DNA of 64,000 nt from an uncultured Bacilli bacterium (GCA_934130175.1 CAKOXP010000005.1:1-64000); one strand, 5' to 3'. Shown: positions 7,676 through 16,336, numbered from the stretch's first letter. Notes: generated by a model not told the origin, from the letters alone. Numbers and translations: made by a program.

Positions 7676-8755
7676 ATGGATCTATTTGGATATATTAGAA
7701 AGTATGGTAAATATAGTTTTAAAGAGAAAAAATTCAATGAAGTTGATAATGTTATCTTGTCATGCTTAACATATGTTAATTTTACAAAAATAGTATCTGA
7801 TAATCTTGCTTCCAAAATAACTTTAAAAGAAGCAGGCAATGCTTATTTTTCTATATATGAAGAAAAAATAAAAAAGAGAAAGGTACCGACAATTAAGAGT
7901 GGAATCTTATTACTAAAAGCTATAAAAGATACAAAAAGATTTAAAGATATATTAATTTATAATTATAAGTATTTTGCAGATGAAGCTTCTCAATTTGGGG
8001 CAGTTAGCTTTGATTTAGATAATAACACCACCTATATCGCTTATGAAGGAACAGATCATCTTCTTAGTGGTTGGGAAGAAGATTGTAAGATTGCATATAC
8101 CTTTCCAGTAAAAGCTCAGTCTCTAGCGATTTCTTATTTAAATGAATACTTATTTGCTTGTAAAAAATTAATAGTAGGGGGTCATTCTAAAGGGGGAAAT
8201 TTGGCGATAATTGCTTCTATGTATTCTAATTATTTTGTTAGAAGAAGAATTGTAAAAATTTATAGTAATGATGGATTAGGTATAAGAAAGGAAGAATTTG
8301 AATCTAAAAAATACAAAAAAATAGAATCTAAAATTTCTAAAGTAATTCCCAATTATTCAATTATAGGACACCTACTTCATAGTAGTTCCTACAAGGTTAT
8401 CAAAACAAATAGAAAAAGTTTAAAATCTCATAATCCACTTTTTTGGGTAGTAATGGATAATAAATTTGAACAATGCGATAACTCTAAATCATGTATAATT
8501 TTAAGAAGAACAATTTATAAGTATTTAGCAAAGTATGATTTAGATACAAAAATAAACTTTGTTAATGAATTCTTTAAACTTTGTAGAAAAAATAATATAG
8601 ATACTTTTCAAGGTTTAAAAGATAATAAAAAACTACTTGTAAAAGAAGTTTTTGAATCAGATAAAATTGATATCAAAGCTAAAGATATGTTTAATAATAT
8701 TTATACAGTAGTAAAGGAAAGTTTAAAAGAAGAAAAGGAAGAATCTAAAAAATGA
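7676..8755 (+). CDS. Mbeg1-like (DUF2974) alpha/beta hydrolase
   Basis: A 359-aa protein with the lipase-like nucleophile elbow GGHSKGGNLA around residues 165-175 and the preceding AVSFDLDNNTTYIAYEGTD segment typical of DUF2974 proteins. The ATG has AGGAG at good spacing. The last four bases overlap the start of the phosphoesterase gene (ATGA), so they form a two-gene operon. Probably a cytoplasmic esterase/lipase-fold enzyme. Its substrate is unknown. Confidence 0.8.
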   Translation: MDLFGYIRKYGKYSFKEKKFNEVDNVILSCLTYVNFTKIVSDNLASKITLKEAGNAYFSIYEEKIKKRKVPTIKSGILLLKAIKDTKRFKDILIYNYKYFADEASQFGAVSFDLDNNTTYIAYEGTDHLLSGWEEDCKIAYTFPVKAQSLAISYLNEYLFACKKLIVGGHSKGGNLAIIASMYSNYFVRRRIVKIYSNDGLGIRKEEFESKKYKKIESKISKVIPNYSIIGHLLHSSSYKVIKTNRKSLKSHNPLFWVVMDNKFEQCDNSKSCIILRRTIYKYLAKYDLDTKINFVNEFFKLCRKNNIDTFQGLKDNKKLLVKEVFESDKIDIKAKDMFNNIYTVVKESLKEEKEESKK

Positions 8756-9270
8756 AAGTAGTATTTATATCTGATATCCATGGTATTTATAAATATCTGG
8801 AGTTATTAGAAGAAAAAAATTTAATTAAAGATTGTGATTATTTTATCGTTTTAGGAGATATATTTGGACCAGTAGAATCAAATAATTTAAAGATAAAACA
8901 CCTTTTTAAGAAGTATGAAAATAAATTATTAATTACAAAAGGAAATTGTGATAATTTTACAAAGATAGATGGGATTAATTCAAAAATAGAAGATGTCAAA
9001 TATTTAAAGATTAATTCTAAGGATTTTTATTTTACTCATGGTGATGTTTATAACTGTTATTCTAATGATACTTTTACGGATGGAATTTTAGTCTACGGTC
9101 ATGAACATAAGCCTTATATCAAAAAAGATATTGATATGATTTATGTTAATCCAGGGTCTATTTCACTTCCTAGGACAGAGTTTGGACCAAGTTATGGAGT
9201 TATTAAGGATAATAAAATCACAATTTATGAAGTAGTTTCAAATAAAGTTTTATTTACTAGCAAATTTTAA
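8752..9270 (+). CDS. YfcE/MJ0936-type metallophosphodiesterase
   Basis: A 172-aa calcineurin-like phosphoesterase with the full motif series: SDIHG (residues 7-11), LGDIFG, TKGNCD, FTHGD, and YGHEHKP. It matches small phosphodiesterases of the YfcE family, which use two metal ions. The ATG overlaps the preceding stop (ATGA). The physiological substrate is not predictable from sequence. Confidence 0.88.
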   Translation: MKVVFISDIHGIYKYLELLEEKNLIKDCDYFIVLGDIFGPVESNNLKIKHLFKKYENKLLITKGNCDNFTKIDGINSKIEDVKYLKINSKDFYFTHGDVYNCYSNDTFTDGILVYGHEHKPYIKKDIDMIYVNPGSISLPRTEFGPSYGVIKDNKITIYEVVSNKVLFTSKF

Positions 9271-9320
9271 AAAATTGTCTAAATTTGTATCTAAAAACAT
9301 ATATTTAAGTGGGTGAATAT

Positions 9321-10010
9321 ATGTTTTTTAATGCTTTTTTTATTCTAAAAGGAATCTTTTTAACGGGATCATATTCTAATCAAGTTTTCCCTGATCCACT
9401 AACTAAAGAGGAAGAAGATTTATGTATAAATAAAATGAGAATGGGAGATAGTGATGCTAGAAACAAACTCATAGAACATAATTTAAGATTAGTGGCACAT
9501 ATTGTAAAAAAATTTGATAGTAAATATGTAGAACAAGATGATTTAATAAGTATTGGAACAATTGGTTTAATTAAAGGAGTAGATACTTTTTCTAATGATA
9601 AAGGAGTAAGAATAACAACTTATTGTGCTAGATGTATTGAAAATGAGATTTTAATGTACTTTAGAAGCAATAATAAAACTACTAAAAATATTTCAATTAA
9701 TGAATCAATTGGTTATGATAAGGATGGTAATGAAATTTCTATTATGGATGTTTTAAAAGCTCCAAAACCTGATTTTATAGAAGATATAACTTTAAAAGAT
9801 AATATAAAATTATTAAATGATTACATGAATATTTTAACGGAAAGAGAAAAAGAAATCTTACTTAGAAGATATGGACTTGGAGGATATGATGAACAAACAC
9901 AAAAAGTGATTGCTAAAGAGTTAAAAATATCTAGGAGCTATGTTTCAAGAATTGAGAAGAGAGCTCTTACAAAAATATTACGTGAATATATTAAAAATAA
10001 TCAAACATAA
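9321..10010 (+). CDS. sigK: Sporulation sigma factor SigK (proSigK form)
   Basis: The ATG at 9321 (after GGTGA) gives a hydrophobic N-terminal extension ending near FPDPLTKEEE, as in proSigK, which SpoIVFB cleaves. Region 2 (NKLIEHNLRLVAHIVKKF, then DDLISIGTIGLIKGVDTF) and region 4 (LTEREKEILLRRYGLGG, then QKVIAKELKISRSYVSRIEKRAL) are complete. SigK drives late mother-cell genes (coat, cortex). The gene is intact, with no skin-type interruption. Followed by a strong terminator. Confidence 0.9.
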   Translation: MFFNAFFILKGIFLTGSYSNQVFPDPLTKEEEDLCINKMRMGDSDARNKLIEHNLRLVAHIVKKFDSKYVEQDDLISIGTIGLIKGVDTFSNDKGVRITTYCARCIENEILMYFRSNNKTTKNISINESIGYDKDGNEISIMDVLKAPKPDFIEDITLKDNIKLLNDYMNILTEREKEILLRRYGLGGYDEQTQKVIAKELKISRSYVSRIEKRALTKILREYIKNNQT

Positions 10011-10022
10011 AAAAATATGAAT

Positions 10023-10066
10023 AAAAAACTTTTCTTGTTACTTAATAATAAATAGGAAAGTTTTTT
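10023..10066 (+). terminator. Intrinsic terminator after sigK
   Basis: AAAAAACTTTTC near 10023 pairs with GGAAAGTTTTTT near 10055-10066, with a loop of about 20 nt. A- and T-tracts flank both arms, so it may work in both directions. Confidence 0.6.
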
Positions 10067-10068
10067 CC

Positions 10069-10097
10069 TTTACAGTAATCTAAATTAAAAGTATAAT
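10069..10097 (+). promoter_or_regulatory. SigA-type promoter of the polysaccharide deacetylase gene
   Basis: TTTACA (10069-10074), 17-nt spacer, TATAAT (10092-10097), 18 nt before the ATG. Confidence 0.7.
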
Positions 10098-10115
10098 AAC
10101 GATAGAGTGATTTAT

Positions 10116-11504
10116 ATGAGAAAGAAAAGTATATTTATATTGGTAGTAATTTTATTAAGTGTAATATTTACTAGTTATTTTATAACTACTAGATACTTGA
10201 CTCCTACTATAACTTTAGATGGGAGTAATCCTTATATAATTGATTATAAGGAGGAGTTTAAAGAACCAGGATACTCTGGTACATATAACAAAAAAAATAT
10301 TACAAATAATATAAAAGTTAGTGGGAAAGTTAATTCTAAAAAGCTAGGAGACTATAAAATTACTTATAAAGTAAAAGAAAATGGTTTTAAGAAGCAAGTA
10401 GTTCGTATTGTTAAAGTAAGAGATATTACTAAACCAAAAATAGAGTTAGCTACATCAGGAGATATTTATGTTTGTCCTGGTAAAAAATATCAACCAAGTT
10501 ACAAGGCTACTGACAACTATGATGGTGATATTACAAAAAGAGTTAATGTTATTACGAGCTCTAATTCTGTTAGATTTTCAGTAATAGATAGTTCAGGTAA
10601 TTATAGAGTTCTTACTAAAAAAATAATTTATAAAGATAATGAATCTCCAATTCTTACTTTAAAGGGAGAAGATTATGAAAATATTTATTTGAATGAGGAA
10701 TATAAAGAATCTGGATATCAAGCAACAGATAACTGTGATGGTGATATTTCATCTAAAGTTATAACTGAAGGAAGTGTTGATACTAATACACCTGGTACTT
10801 ATACTATCAAATATAAGGTAAGTGATAATGCAGGTGGTAGTGATAGTAAAGAAAGAAAAGTTAATGTTATTAAGAAAAATGCTAACGGAACTATTTATTT
10901 AACTTTTGATGATGGACCTAGAATGGGTACAACTAATGTTATTTTGGATATTTTGAAAGAAGAAAATGTTAAAGCAACTTTCTTTGTTACAATGAGAGGA
11001 CCAGATGAACTAATAAAAAGAGAATATGATGAGGGTCATACTGTCGCACTTCATTCAGCTAGTCATGATTATTCCTATATTTATTCAAGTGTCGATAATT
11101 ATTTTAATGATTTAAAAACAGTTCATGATAGAGTTTTAAATATTACTGGATATGATTCTAGAATTATTCGTTTTCCAGGAGGTTCTTCTAACACAATTAG
11201 TAGAAGATATCAAAATGGTATTATGAGTTATCTAACAAAAGAGGTGTTAAATAGATCTTATAGATACTTTGATTGGAATATAAGTAGTGGCGATGCAGGA
11301 GAGACTACCGATAGCCATGAAGTTGTTAAAAATGTTACAACAAAACTTTCTCATGACAAAGTAAATGTTATTTTGATGCATGACATAAAAAGCTATACTA
11401 GAGATGCTTTAAAAGAAATTATTGAGTATGGTAAAAACAATGGTTATACTTTTGATAAGTTAGATGAACATAATGAAATGGTTACTCAGAAAGTTAATAA
11501 CTAG
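10116..11504 (+). CDS. Surface polysaccharide deacetylase with DUF5011-type Ig-like domains
   Basis: The ATG at 10116 starts MRKKSIFILVV, an N-terminal membrane anchor. Residues about 35-100, 105-170 and 175-250 are DUF5011-type Ig-like modules with repeated ATDN.DGDI motifs. A NodB-type deacetylase domain follows, with the TFDDGP motif, the metal-binding histidines in HSASHDY, RFPGG, and LMHD near the C-terminus. It probably removes acetyl groups from peptidoglycan or another wall glycan outside the membrane. A role in cortex or lysozyme resistance is possible. The vegetative-looking promoter argues against strict sporulation control. Confidence 0.85.
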   Translation: MRKKSIFILVVILLSVIFTSYFITTRYLTPTITLDGSNPYIIDYKEEFKEPGYSGTYNKKNITNNIKVSGKVNSKKLGDYKITYKVKENGFKKQVVRIVKVRDITKPKIELATSGDIYVCPGKKYQPSYKATDNYDGDITKRVNVITSSNSVRFSVIDSSGNYRVLTKKIIYKDNESPILTLKGEDYENIYLNEEYKESGYQATDNCDGDISSKVITEGSVDTNTPGTYTIKYKVSDNAGGSDSKERKVNVIKKNANGTIYLTFDDGPRMGTTNVILDILKEENVKATFFVTMRGPDELIKREYDEGHTVALHSASHDYSYIYSSVDNYFNDLKTVHDRVLNITGYDSRIIRFPGGSSNTISRRYQNGIMSYLTKEVLNRSYRYFDWNISSGDAGETTDSHEVVKNVTTKLSHDKVNVILMHDIKSYTRDALKEIIEYGKNNGYTFDKLDEHNEMVTQKVNN

Positions 11505-11549
11505 TAATTTTATCTAAAGAATAGTATAATATTAAATAGGTGAAGTTAA

Positions 11550-12068
11550 ATGGCATATTTAAAACCAGATATTTATAAGCAAAGTATATTTGATATAGAC
11601 TATAAAAAATTATTAAAATCTAATATAAAATGTCTTGTTTTTGATTTAGATAATACTTTAGGTTTAATAGACGAAGAGTATTGTCCAGATAAAACAAAAA
11701 AACTTATTAAAAAATTAAAAAAAGATTTTTTAGTAATTATTATTTCTAATAATACAGAAAAAAGAATTGCCAAATATAAAAATGAATTAGAACTGGATGC
11801 AGTTTCATTTGCGATGAAACCTTTGACTGTGGGATTAGGAAAAATTAAAAGACGTTATAATTTAGAAAAAAATGAGATGTTGATGATAGGAGATCAATTA
11901 GTAACGGATATCTTATCAGGAAAATTATTTGGTATTAAAACAGCTTTAGTAGAACCACTTGGTAAAAAGGATTTAAAAATAACAAGTTTAAATAGAAAGA
12001 TAGAAAATAATATAATAGAAGAATATAGAAAAAAAGGTATTTTTGAAAGAGGAAAGTATTATGAGTAG
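11550..12068 (+). CDS. yqeG: YqeG-family HAD-type phosphatase
   Basis: A 172-aa HAD IIIA-type hydrolase with the nucleophile motif VFDLDNTLG, IISNNTEKR as motif II, the motif III lysine in SFAMKPL, and MIGDQLVTDI as motif IV. In Bacilli this gene precedes yqeH, as it does here, with an 8-bp overlap. The family is placed near ribosome assembly by context. AGGTGAAG supplies the SD. Confidence 0.88.
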   Translation: MAYLKPDIYKQSIFDIDYKKLLKSNIKCLVFDLDNTLGLIDEEYCPDKTKKLIKKLKKDFLVIIISNNTEKRIAKYKNELELDAVSFAMKPLTVGLGKIKRRYNLEKNEMLMIGDQLVTDILSGKLFGIKTALVEPLGKKDLKITSLNRKIENNIIEEYRKKGIFERGKYYE

Positions 12069-13074
12069 TGAGATAAAAAAATGTAGTGGATGTGGGGTTA
12101 TTCTTCAAGATGATAATATGCTTCAAGAAGGATATACCACTAGTTTAGAAAATGATATTTGTCAAAGATGTTTTAGAATGAAAAACTATGGTGAATATCA
12201 AGTAGTTGCTAAATCTAATGAAGAATATTTAGAAATACTAAAAGGAGTAGGACAAACTAAAGATTTAGTTTTGTATGTTACTGATTTATTAAATTTAGAA
12301 GAAGATATTTTAAAGATAAGAGAATATATCAAAAATAAAATTATTTTAGTTTTAAATAAAAGAGATATTCTTCCTAAAAGTATTAAAGAAGAAAAATTAG
12401 TTGAATATTTCAAAGAAAATGATACCTTTTTTGAAGAAATTATTGTTGTTAGTGTTGAGAAAAACTTTAATATAGATTATTTACTTAAAAGAATTAAAAG
12501 TCTTCAAACTAGTAAAAATGTTTATGTAGTAGGACATACTAATGCTGGTAAATCAACATTAATCAATAAACTAATTAAGAACTACTCAACATCAAATGAT
12601 AAAGAATTAACAATGTCACCATTACCATCAACAACACTAGATACAGTAGAAATAGAAATTAATGATTACTTAACACTAATTGATACTCCAGGTCTTGTAG
12701 ATATGAGTTCGATAGTTAATTATATGAATCCTAAGATGTTAAAGAAAATAAGTCCTAAAAAAGAAATTAAACCAAGGACATATCAATTAAGAAAGAATCA
12801 AAGTTTAGTAATAGAAGATATTGTTAGAATTGATTATAAAGAAGGAGAAAAGAATAGTTTTACTTTATTTATATCTAATGATTTAAAAGTAAAAAGATTT
12901 ATTAATCCAAAACATGAAGACTTAAAAGAAAAAAATAAAACCACTTATGAGGTTAAATACGATTCTGATTTAGTCATAAATGGTTTAGGATTTGTAAAAA
13001 TTGTTAATAAGGGAGTTATAGATGTTTATATTGATAAAAATATTAAAACATTTATACGTCAATCACTTATTTAA
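12061..13074 (+). CDS. yqeH: Circularly permuted ribosome-biogenesis GTPase YqeH
   Basis: The ATG at 12061 has GAGGAAAG upstream and overlaps yqeG. An N-terminal zinc ribbon (CSGCGVILQ, then CQRCFRM) precedes a GTPase with permuted motifs: LNKRD (G4) comes before VGHTNAGKSTL (G1) and DTPG (G3). YqeH is needed for 30S subunit assembly. Its usual downstream neighbours (aroE, yqeI, yqeK) are absent; instead a convergent membrane-protein gene overlaps the 3' end by 12 bp. Confidence 0.9.
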   Translation: MSSEIKKCSGCGVILQDDNMLQEGYTTSLENDICQRCFRMKNYGEYQVVAKSNEEYLEILKGVGQTKDLVLYVTDLLNLEEDILKIREYIKNKIILVLNKRDILPKSIKEEKLVEYFKENDTFFEEIIVVSVEKNFNIDYLLKRIKSLQTSKNVYVVGHTNAGKSTLINKLIKNYSTSNDKELTMSPLPSTTLDTVEIEINDYLTLIDTPGLVDMSSIVNYMNPKMLKKISPKKEIKPRTYQLRKNQSLVIEDIVRIDYKEGEKNSFTLFISNDLKVKRFINPKHEDLKEKNKTTYEVKYDSDLVINGLGFVKIVNKGVIDVYIDKNIKTFIRQSLI

Positions 13075-13581
13075 AATATCAATTCCATATTTATTACTTT
13101 CTGTATCTAAGAATAAGAAATTTTTAGGTGGATAGTATGTGAAAATAATAAATAAAAATAAATTAATGATAAGTAGTATAGCACTAATAAGATTTAAAGC
13201 TTTATAGTGCTTTTTTGTTGGGATTTTACTTACAATAATTTCACTTATAAATATAGATATGTATAATACTATTAAAGTTACAATCATAATTTCTCCAAAC
13301 ATAAATCTAAGAGGTAAGTATAATATTAATAAAATTATAATGGTTGCCATACTTCTTACATAAGCTCTTAAAAGCCAATTTTCTTCATGATAAATAGCAT
13401 TATATATAAAACTAAATAGGACTGTTGATGAAAAAATCATTTTTAAATGTTCCCAAATACTTTCATTTACAGGGAAAAATAAGCTTGTTATGAAATTTGG
13501 TATAAAATTATAGACAAAATGAAAGATAGAACAAAGTATAAAAATAATTGTTGTATTAAGAAATAATTTCTTATAATTCAT
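13063..13581 (-). CDS. DUF6512-like integral membrane protein
   Basis: A 172-aa protein with about five membrane helices and the NESIWEHLKM motif after the first helix, a pattern I associate with DUF6512-type proteins common in Firmicutes. No catalytic motif is evident. It is convergent with yqeH (12-bp overlap of coding ends). AGGTGATT serves as SD on the minus strand. Function unknown. Confidence 0.65.
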   Translation of the reverse strand: MNYKKLFLNTTIIFILCSIFHFVYNFIPNFITSLFFPVNESIWEHLKMIFSSTVLFSFIYNAIYHEENWLLRAYVRSMATIIILLILYLPLRFMFGEIMIVTLIVLYISIFISEIIVSKIPTKKHYKALNLISAILLIINLFLFIIFTYYPPKNFLFLDTESNKYGIDILNK

Positions 13582-13737
13582 AATTAATCACCTATTAATA
13601 GTATAGTTATTATATTTTTAAATATTCTAATAATTAAAAGAAAAAAATTTGATTAATAAAGAGATTTTTTCATAGAATTTCAGAGTTAAAATCCCTTTAG
13701 TAAAAAAACGGGAAGTTAAATAAATAATTTACCGTCT

Positions 13738-13765
13738 TTAGGCAAAATTTATGCTTGATTTTTTC
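13738..13765 (+). terminator. Terminator overlapping the poly-G promoter, copy 2
   Basis: TTAGGCA and TGCTTGA pair around the loop AAATTTA with G-U wobbles, followed by TTTTTT. The right arm and T-tract contain the -35 TTGATT, so the promoter is insulated from read-through. Confidence 0.5.
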
Positions 13766-13785
13766 ATTCGGGGGGGGGTTATAAT
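13755..13785 (+). promoter_or_regulatory. Poly-G spacer promoter, copy 2
   Basis: TTGATT (13755-13760), a 19-nt spacer containing nine Gs (13770-13778), and TATAAT (13780-13785). It shares GGCAAAATTTATGCTTGATT with copy 4 at 40769. Candidate slipped-strand switch. Confidence 0.8.
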
Positions 13786-13787
13786 CA

Positions 13788-13818
13788 TTTTAGATAAGAA
13801 AATAGGTGGTATCTAAAA
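13788..13818 (+). promoter_or_regulatory. Leader hairpin around the ribosome binding site, copy 2
   Basis: TTTTAGATA (13788-13796) pairs with TATCTAAAA (13810-13818), which ends on the A of the start ATG. Compared with copy 1, a C-G pair is replaced by T-A, a compensatory change. TAGGTGG lies in the loop. Confidence 0.65.
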
Positions 13819-14321
13819 TGAAGAAAATATTAAAAATAATAAAACATAACATATTAGGATTCATAGTGGGAGCAGTAGTATTTGGAAGTTTAGGAGTATA
13901 TGCTGCAACAGTAATAGCTGCATCAAATGTAGGTTACTCAGATAACACTTCTTTAGGAGCAACAAATGTACAGGATGCCATAGATAAACTATATGCAAAG
14001 GCAGATAATCAATACTTTGATTTAGCAACAGCAAAAGCAAATACAACGGGAAAAGTATTTGCAAGTAAAAAAGGAGTATGTATTTCTAGACATACAACAA
14101 TATATTGTTTTAAAATAAAAAATTACAATGTAGAAAAAGACCATATCAAGCAGGTTTTTTCACATGCACATGAAAGCTGCGATGTTTTCTCGTCCCGCGT
14201 TAGCTGCAATGCCTCGGATTTCAACTGCAACGTCTACTCGAATGGCTACGTGCGCTGCCACGATAATTCTGGTAATTCGCGCTGCATTGTGGATGCTTAT
14301 GGCCATGTTAGCTGCCGCTAG
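13818..14321 (+). CDS. Phase-variable surface protein with GC-rich, Cys-repeat variable C-terminus
   Basis: The ATG at 13818 gives a 167-aa protein. An N-terminal anchor helix (FIVGAVVFGSLGVYA) and the shared module (NVGYSDNTSLG, then TNVQDAIDKLY) are followed by a middle region with two cysteines. From about residue 119 there is a Cys-rich repeat region in which units such as CNVYSNGYVRC and CIVDAYGHVSC recur. Nucleotides 14172-14321 are about 52% GC in an otherwise very AT-rich gene, and the codons are mostly NNC or NNT. This is how the adenine-mutagenised variable repeat of a diversity-generating retroelement looks. No reverse transcriptase lies in the window, so any such system would act in trans. 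The ligand is unknown. Confidence 0.75.
   Translation: MKKILKIIKHNILGFIVGAVVFGSLGVYAATVIAASNVGYSDNTSLGATNVQDAIDKLYAKADNQYFDLATAKANTTGKVFASKKGVCISRHTTIYCFKIKNYNVEKDHIKQVFSHAHESCDVFSSRVSCNASDFNCNVYSNGYVRCHDNSGNSRCIVDAYGHVSCR
14172..14321 (+). repeat. Candidate DGR variable repeat (VR1)
   Basis: A 150-nt stretch with GC content near 52%, ending at the stop codon. Sense codons are dominated by AGC, TGC, TTC, TAC, AAC, CGC, GGC, GAT and AAT, as expected if AAC/AAT template codons are rewritten at adenines. Cysteine and valine positions recur in a 16-18 residue period. The 3' limit of the repeat may extend into 14322-14355. Confidence 0.55.
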
Positions 14322-14355
14322 TAGCCTGCCCCCCAGTATCTTATAATCTAATATC

Positions 14356-14377
14356 TATCTTTGCGTAAGCAAAGATA
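14356..14377. other. Hairpin downstream of VR1 (DGR target-site-like)
   Basis: TATCTTTGC (14356-14364), loop GTAA, GCAAAGATA (14369-14377): a perfect 9-bp stem with a 4-nt loop, 34 nt after the stop codon. Known DGR target genes carry a short-stem, 4-nt-loop hairpin/cruciform just past the variable repeat. No T-tract follows, so it is not a terminator. Confidence 0.55.
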
Positions 14378-14725
14378 TTGTAGGAGCCATATATGGCGAC
14401 GAATAGTGCCGAACGAGTAAGCAAGTGTAGGATTTTCAAAAAAATGACCTTTTGTACAATATATAAAAAAAGAGGAAGATTAGGAAAAATGTATAAATTA
14501 TATAATAGGAATAAATTAGTATATGAAAATATTGATATCTTTAAAATTTCATTTTGTGCCTATCTTAAGTATTGGTAATAGTTATAGATATATTAAGTAT
14601 TTAAATAATAGACTTAATAAAATAATTAAGGAAAAGTAGAAACTTTTTACAATAATATAAGTAGAAAGAAGTTTACTTTTCTTTTTTTCTTCTTTAGTAA
14701 ATTTCTTTTTAGAAGGAGATGGATA
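14378..14725. other. Intergenic region with a GC-rich island and AT-rich leader
   Basis: Positions 14380-14435 are less AT-rich than the surroundings and contain a perfect 12-bp palindrome (GCCATATATGGC, 14386-14397) and the related phrases GACGAATAGTGCC and GAACGAGTAAGC. A 61-codon reading frame (14393-14578) starts in the palindrome but has no SD or family match and looks spurious. From 14626 the sequence is the leader that is duplicated upstream of the rpn remnant. Confidence 0.4.
14626..14713 (+). repeat. Leader repeat, copy A (upstream of the rpn-like gene)
   Basis: TTAAGGAAAAGTAGAAACTT through TTTCTTTTTAGA. It is nearly identical to 15673-15752 apart from a few bases and an insertion in the T-tract. 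It contains inverted AAACTT/AAGTTT elements. It shows that the following gene was duplicated together with its leader. Confidence 0.75.
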
Positions 14726-15667
14726 ATGACTGAAGAAACAATAAAACCTATAACAAGAGATAAAGTATTTAAAATGATATTTGGTAATGAAGAATACCCA
14801 AATATAACTGCTTATTTAATAAGTATCTTATTAAATATTCCATATCAATTAGTAAAGGGAAAAATAGTATTTAAAAATACAAAAAATAATTTAAAAAGAG
14901 TAGATGAGAAATCATCTGATAAAGATGTAGTCTTTATAGTCGATTTAGAAGAACCCTATGATAAATTAAAAGTTAATTTAGAAATGAATAATACAAAGTA
15001 TATATCAAGTATAACGATATCAAGAAATGTATATTATTTATCAAATTTTCATAGTTTAGGATTAAAAGAAAAAGAAAATTATAATAAATTATTACAGACA
15101 ATTCAATATAACTTTAATAGAGGGTACGTAGATAAGACAAATAGGAGTTTAATAGATGAATATTATCTAAGAAATAAGTATGGAAATATCTTAACAGAAG
15201 ATATAAAAATAGTACATATAAATGTTGATGAACTAAGTAAATTATGGTATAGTGAGAACAGAAATAAATATTCAAAAAATTATCAAATATTATGTGGAAT
15301 ATCAGCACTTATGATGTGTACAAGAAAGAAAAAGCTAGAAGAAGAATTAGAGCATATTCCACTAGAAGAAGAGATAAAAAAAGAAATAGAGAGGATAGTG
15401 GAAGAAATGAATTATGATGATGCTATACCAGAAAGAATATATGATCCGGTAGAAGAAGAAAGAAGAATTAAAGAAGGAGAACTAGATAGAGCAAAGCATC
15501 TAGCTAGGAAAGAAGGATGGAGTAAGGGAAAAATAGAGGGAATAGCTCAAGGTTCACTTGATAAATCAATTGAAATAGCTAAGTCTATGTTAGAAAAGAA
15601 TATGAATATAGAATTAATCTCTGAATTAACTAATTTATCTAAAGAGAAAATTGAAGAATTGAAATAA
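14726..15667 (+). CDS. Rpn-family PD-(D/E)XK nuclease/putative transposase
   Basis: A 313-aa protein with the N-terminus typical of the family (ITRDKVFKMIFGNEE), the predicted catalytic region VVFIVDLEEP, then KLKVNLEMNN, and a charged helical C-terminus (LEEELEHIPLEEE, then EERRIKEGELDRAKHLA). AGAAGGAG is the SD. These proteins are recombination-promoting nucleases (RpnA-like) or domesticated transposases, often in multiple copies. A truncated second copy follows immediately. Confidence 0.8.
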   Translation: MTEETIKPITRDKVFKMIFGNEEYPNITAYLISILLNIPYQLVKGKIVFKNTKNNLKRVDEKSSDKDVVFIVDLEEPYDKLKVNLEMNNTKYISSITISRNVYYLSNFHSLGLKEKENYNKLLQTIQYNFNRGYVDKTNRSLIDEYYLRNKYGNILTEDIKIVHINVDELSKLWYSENRNKYSKNYQILCGISALMMCTRKKKLEEELEHIPLEEEIKKEIERIVEEMNYDDAIPERIYDPVEEERRIKEGELDRAKHLARKEGWSKGKIEGIAQGSLDKSIEIAKSMLEKNMNIELISELTNLSKEKIEELK

Positions 15668-15672
15668 ATTTG

Positions 15673-15752
15673 TTAAGGAAAAGTAGAAACTTTCTACAAT
15701 AATATAAGTAGAAAGAAGTTTACTTTTCTTTTTTAGTAAATTTCTTTTTAGA
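15673..15752 (+). repeat. Leader repeat, copy B
   Basis: Second copy of the leader at 14626-14713. It joins at TTTTTAGACAG directly to sequence corresponding to position about 15095 of the intact gene, which marks a deletion of roughly 380 bp. Confidence 0.75.
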
Positions 15753-16308
15753 CAGATAATTCAATATAACTTTAACATAAGGATATATAGACAAGACAAA
15801 TAGGAATTTAATAGATGAATATTATCTAAGAAATAAGTATGGAAATATCTTAACAGAAGATATAAAAATAGTACATATAAATGTTGATGAACTAAGTAAA
15901 TTATGGTATAGTGAGAACAGAAATAAGTATTCAAAGAATTATCAAATATTATGTGGAATATCAGCTCTCATGATGTGTACAAGAAAGAAAAAACTAGAGG
16001 AAGAATTAGAACATATTCCACTAGAAGAAGAGATAAGAAAAGAAATAGAGAGGATAGTGGAAGAAATGAATTATGATGATGCTATACCAGAAAGAATATA
16101 TGATCCAGTAGAAGAAGAAAGAAGAATTAAAGAAGGAGAACTAGATAGAGCAAAGCATCTAGCAAAAAAAGAAGGATGGAATCAAAGATCTATTGAAATA
16201 GCAAAGCAAATGTTAAATGATAATATTCCAATAGAACAAATATCAAAATATACAGATTTGCCTGAAGAAAAAATTGAAAAATTAAAAAATAATGTAAATA
16301 ATTATTGA
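15753..16308 (+). pseudogene. Truncated, frameshifted rpn-like duplicate
   Basis: Homologous to the second half of the gene at 14726. The first 380 bp or so, including the start, are deleted. A one-base insertion near 15776-15782 shifts the frame to an early TAG. The longest surviving frame (15970-16308, 112 codons) begins at an internal ATG (MMCTRKKKLEEE). The last 40 residues differ from the intact copy (SIEIAKQMLNDNIPIEQ), so the parent duplicate was not identical. Probably non-functional as a nuclease because the catalytic half is gone. Confidence 0.75.
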
Positions 16309-16336
16309 AATCTAGAAGCGACAAAACTTATAAGTT

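Noticed and set aside
9321..10010. Skin-like element interrupting sigK
   Set aside because: The gene is continuous and no recombinase lies beside it.
14393..14578. 61-codon frame after VR1
   Set aside because: Starts inside a palindrome without an SD, no recognisable family, composition shifts midway. Probably spurious.
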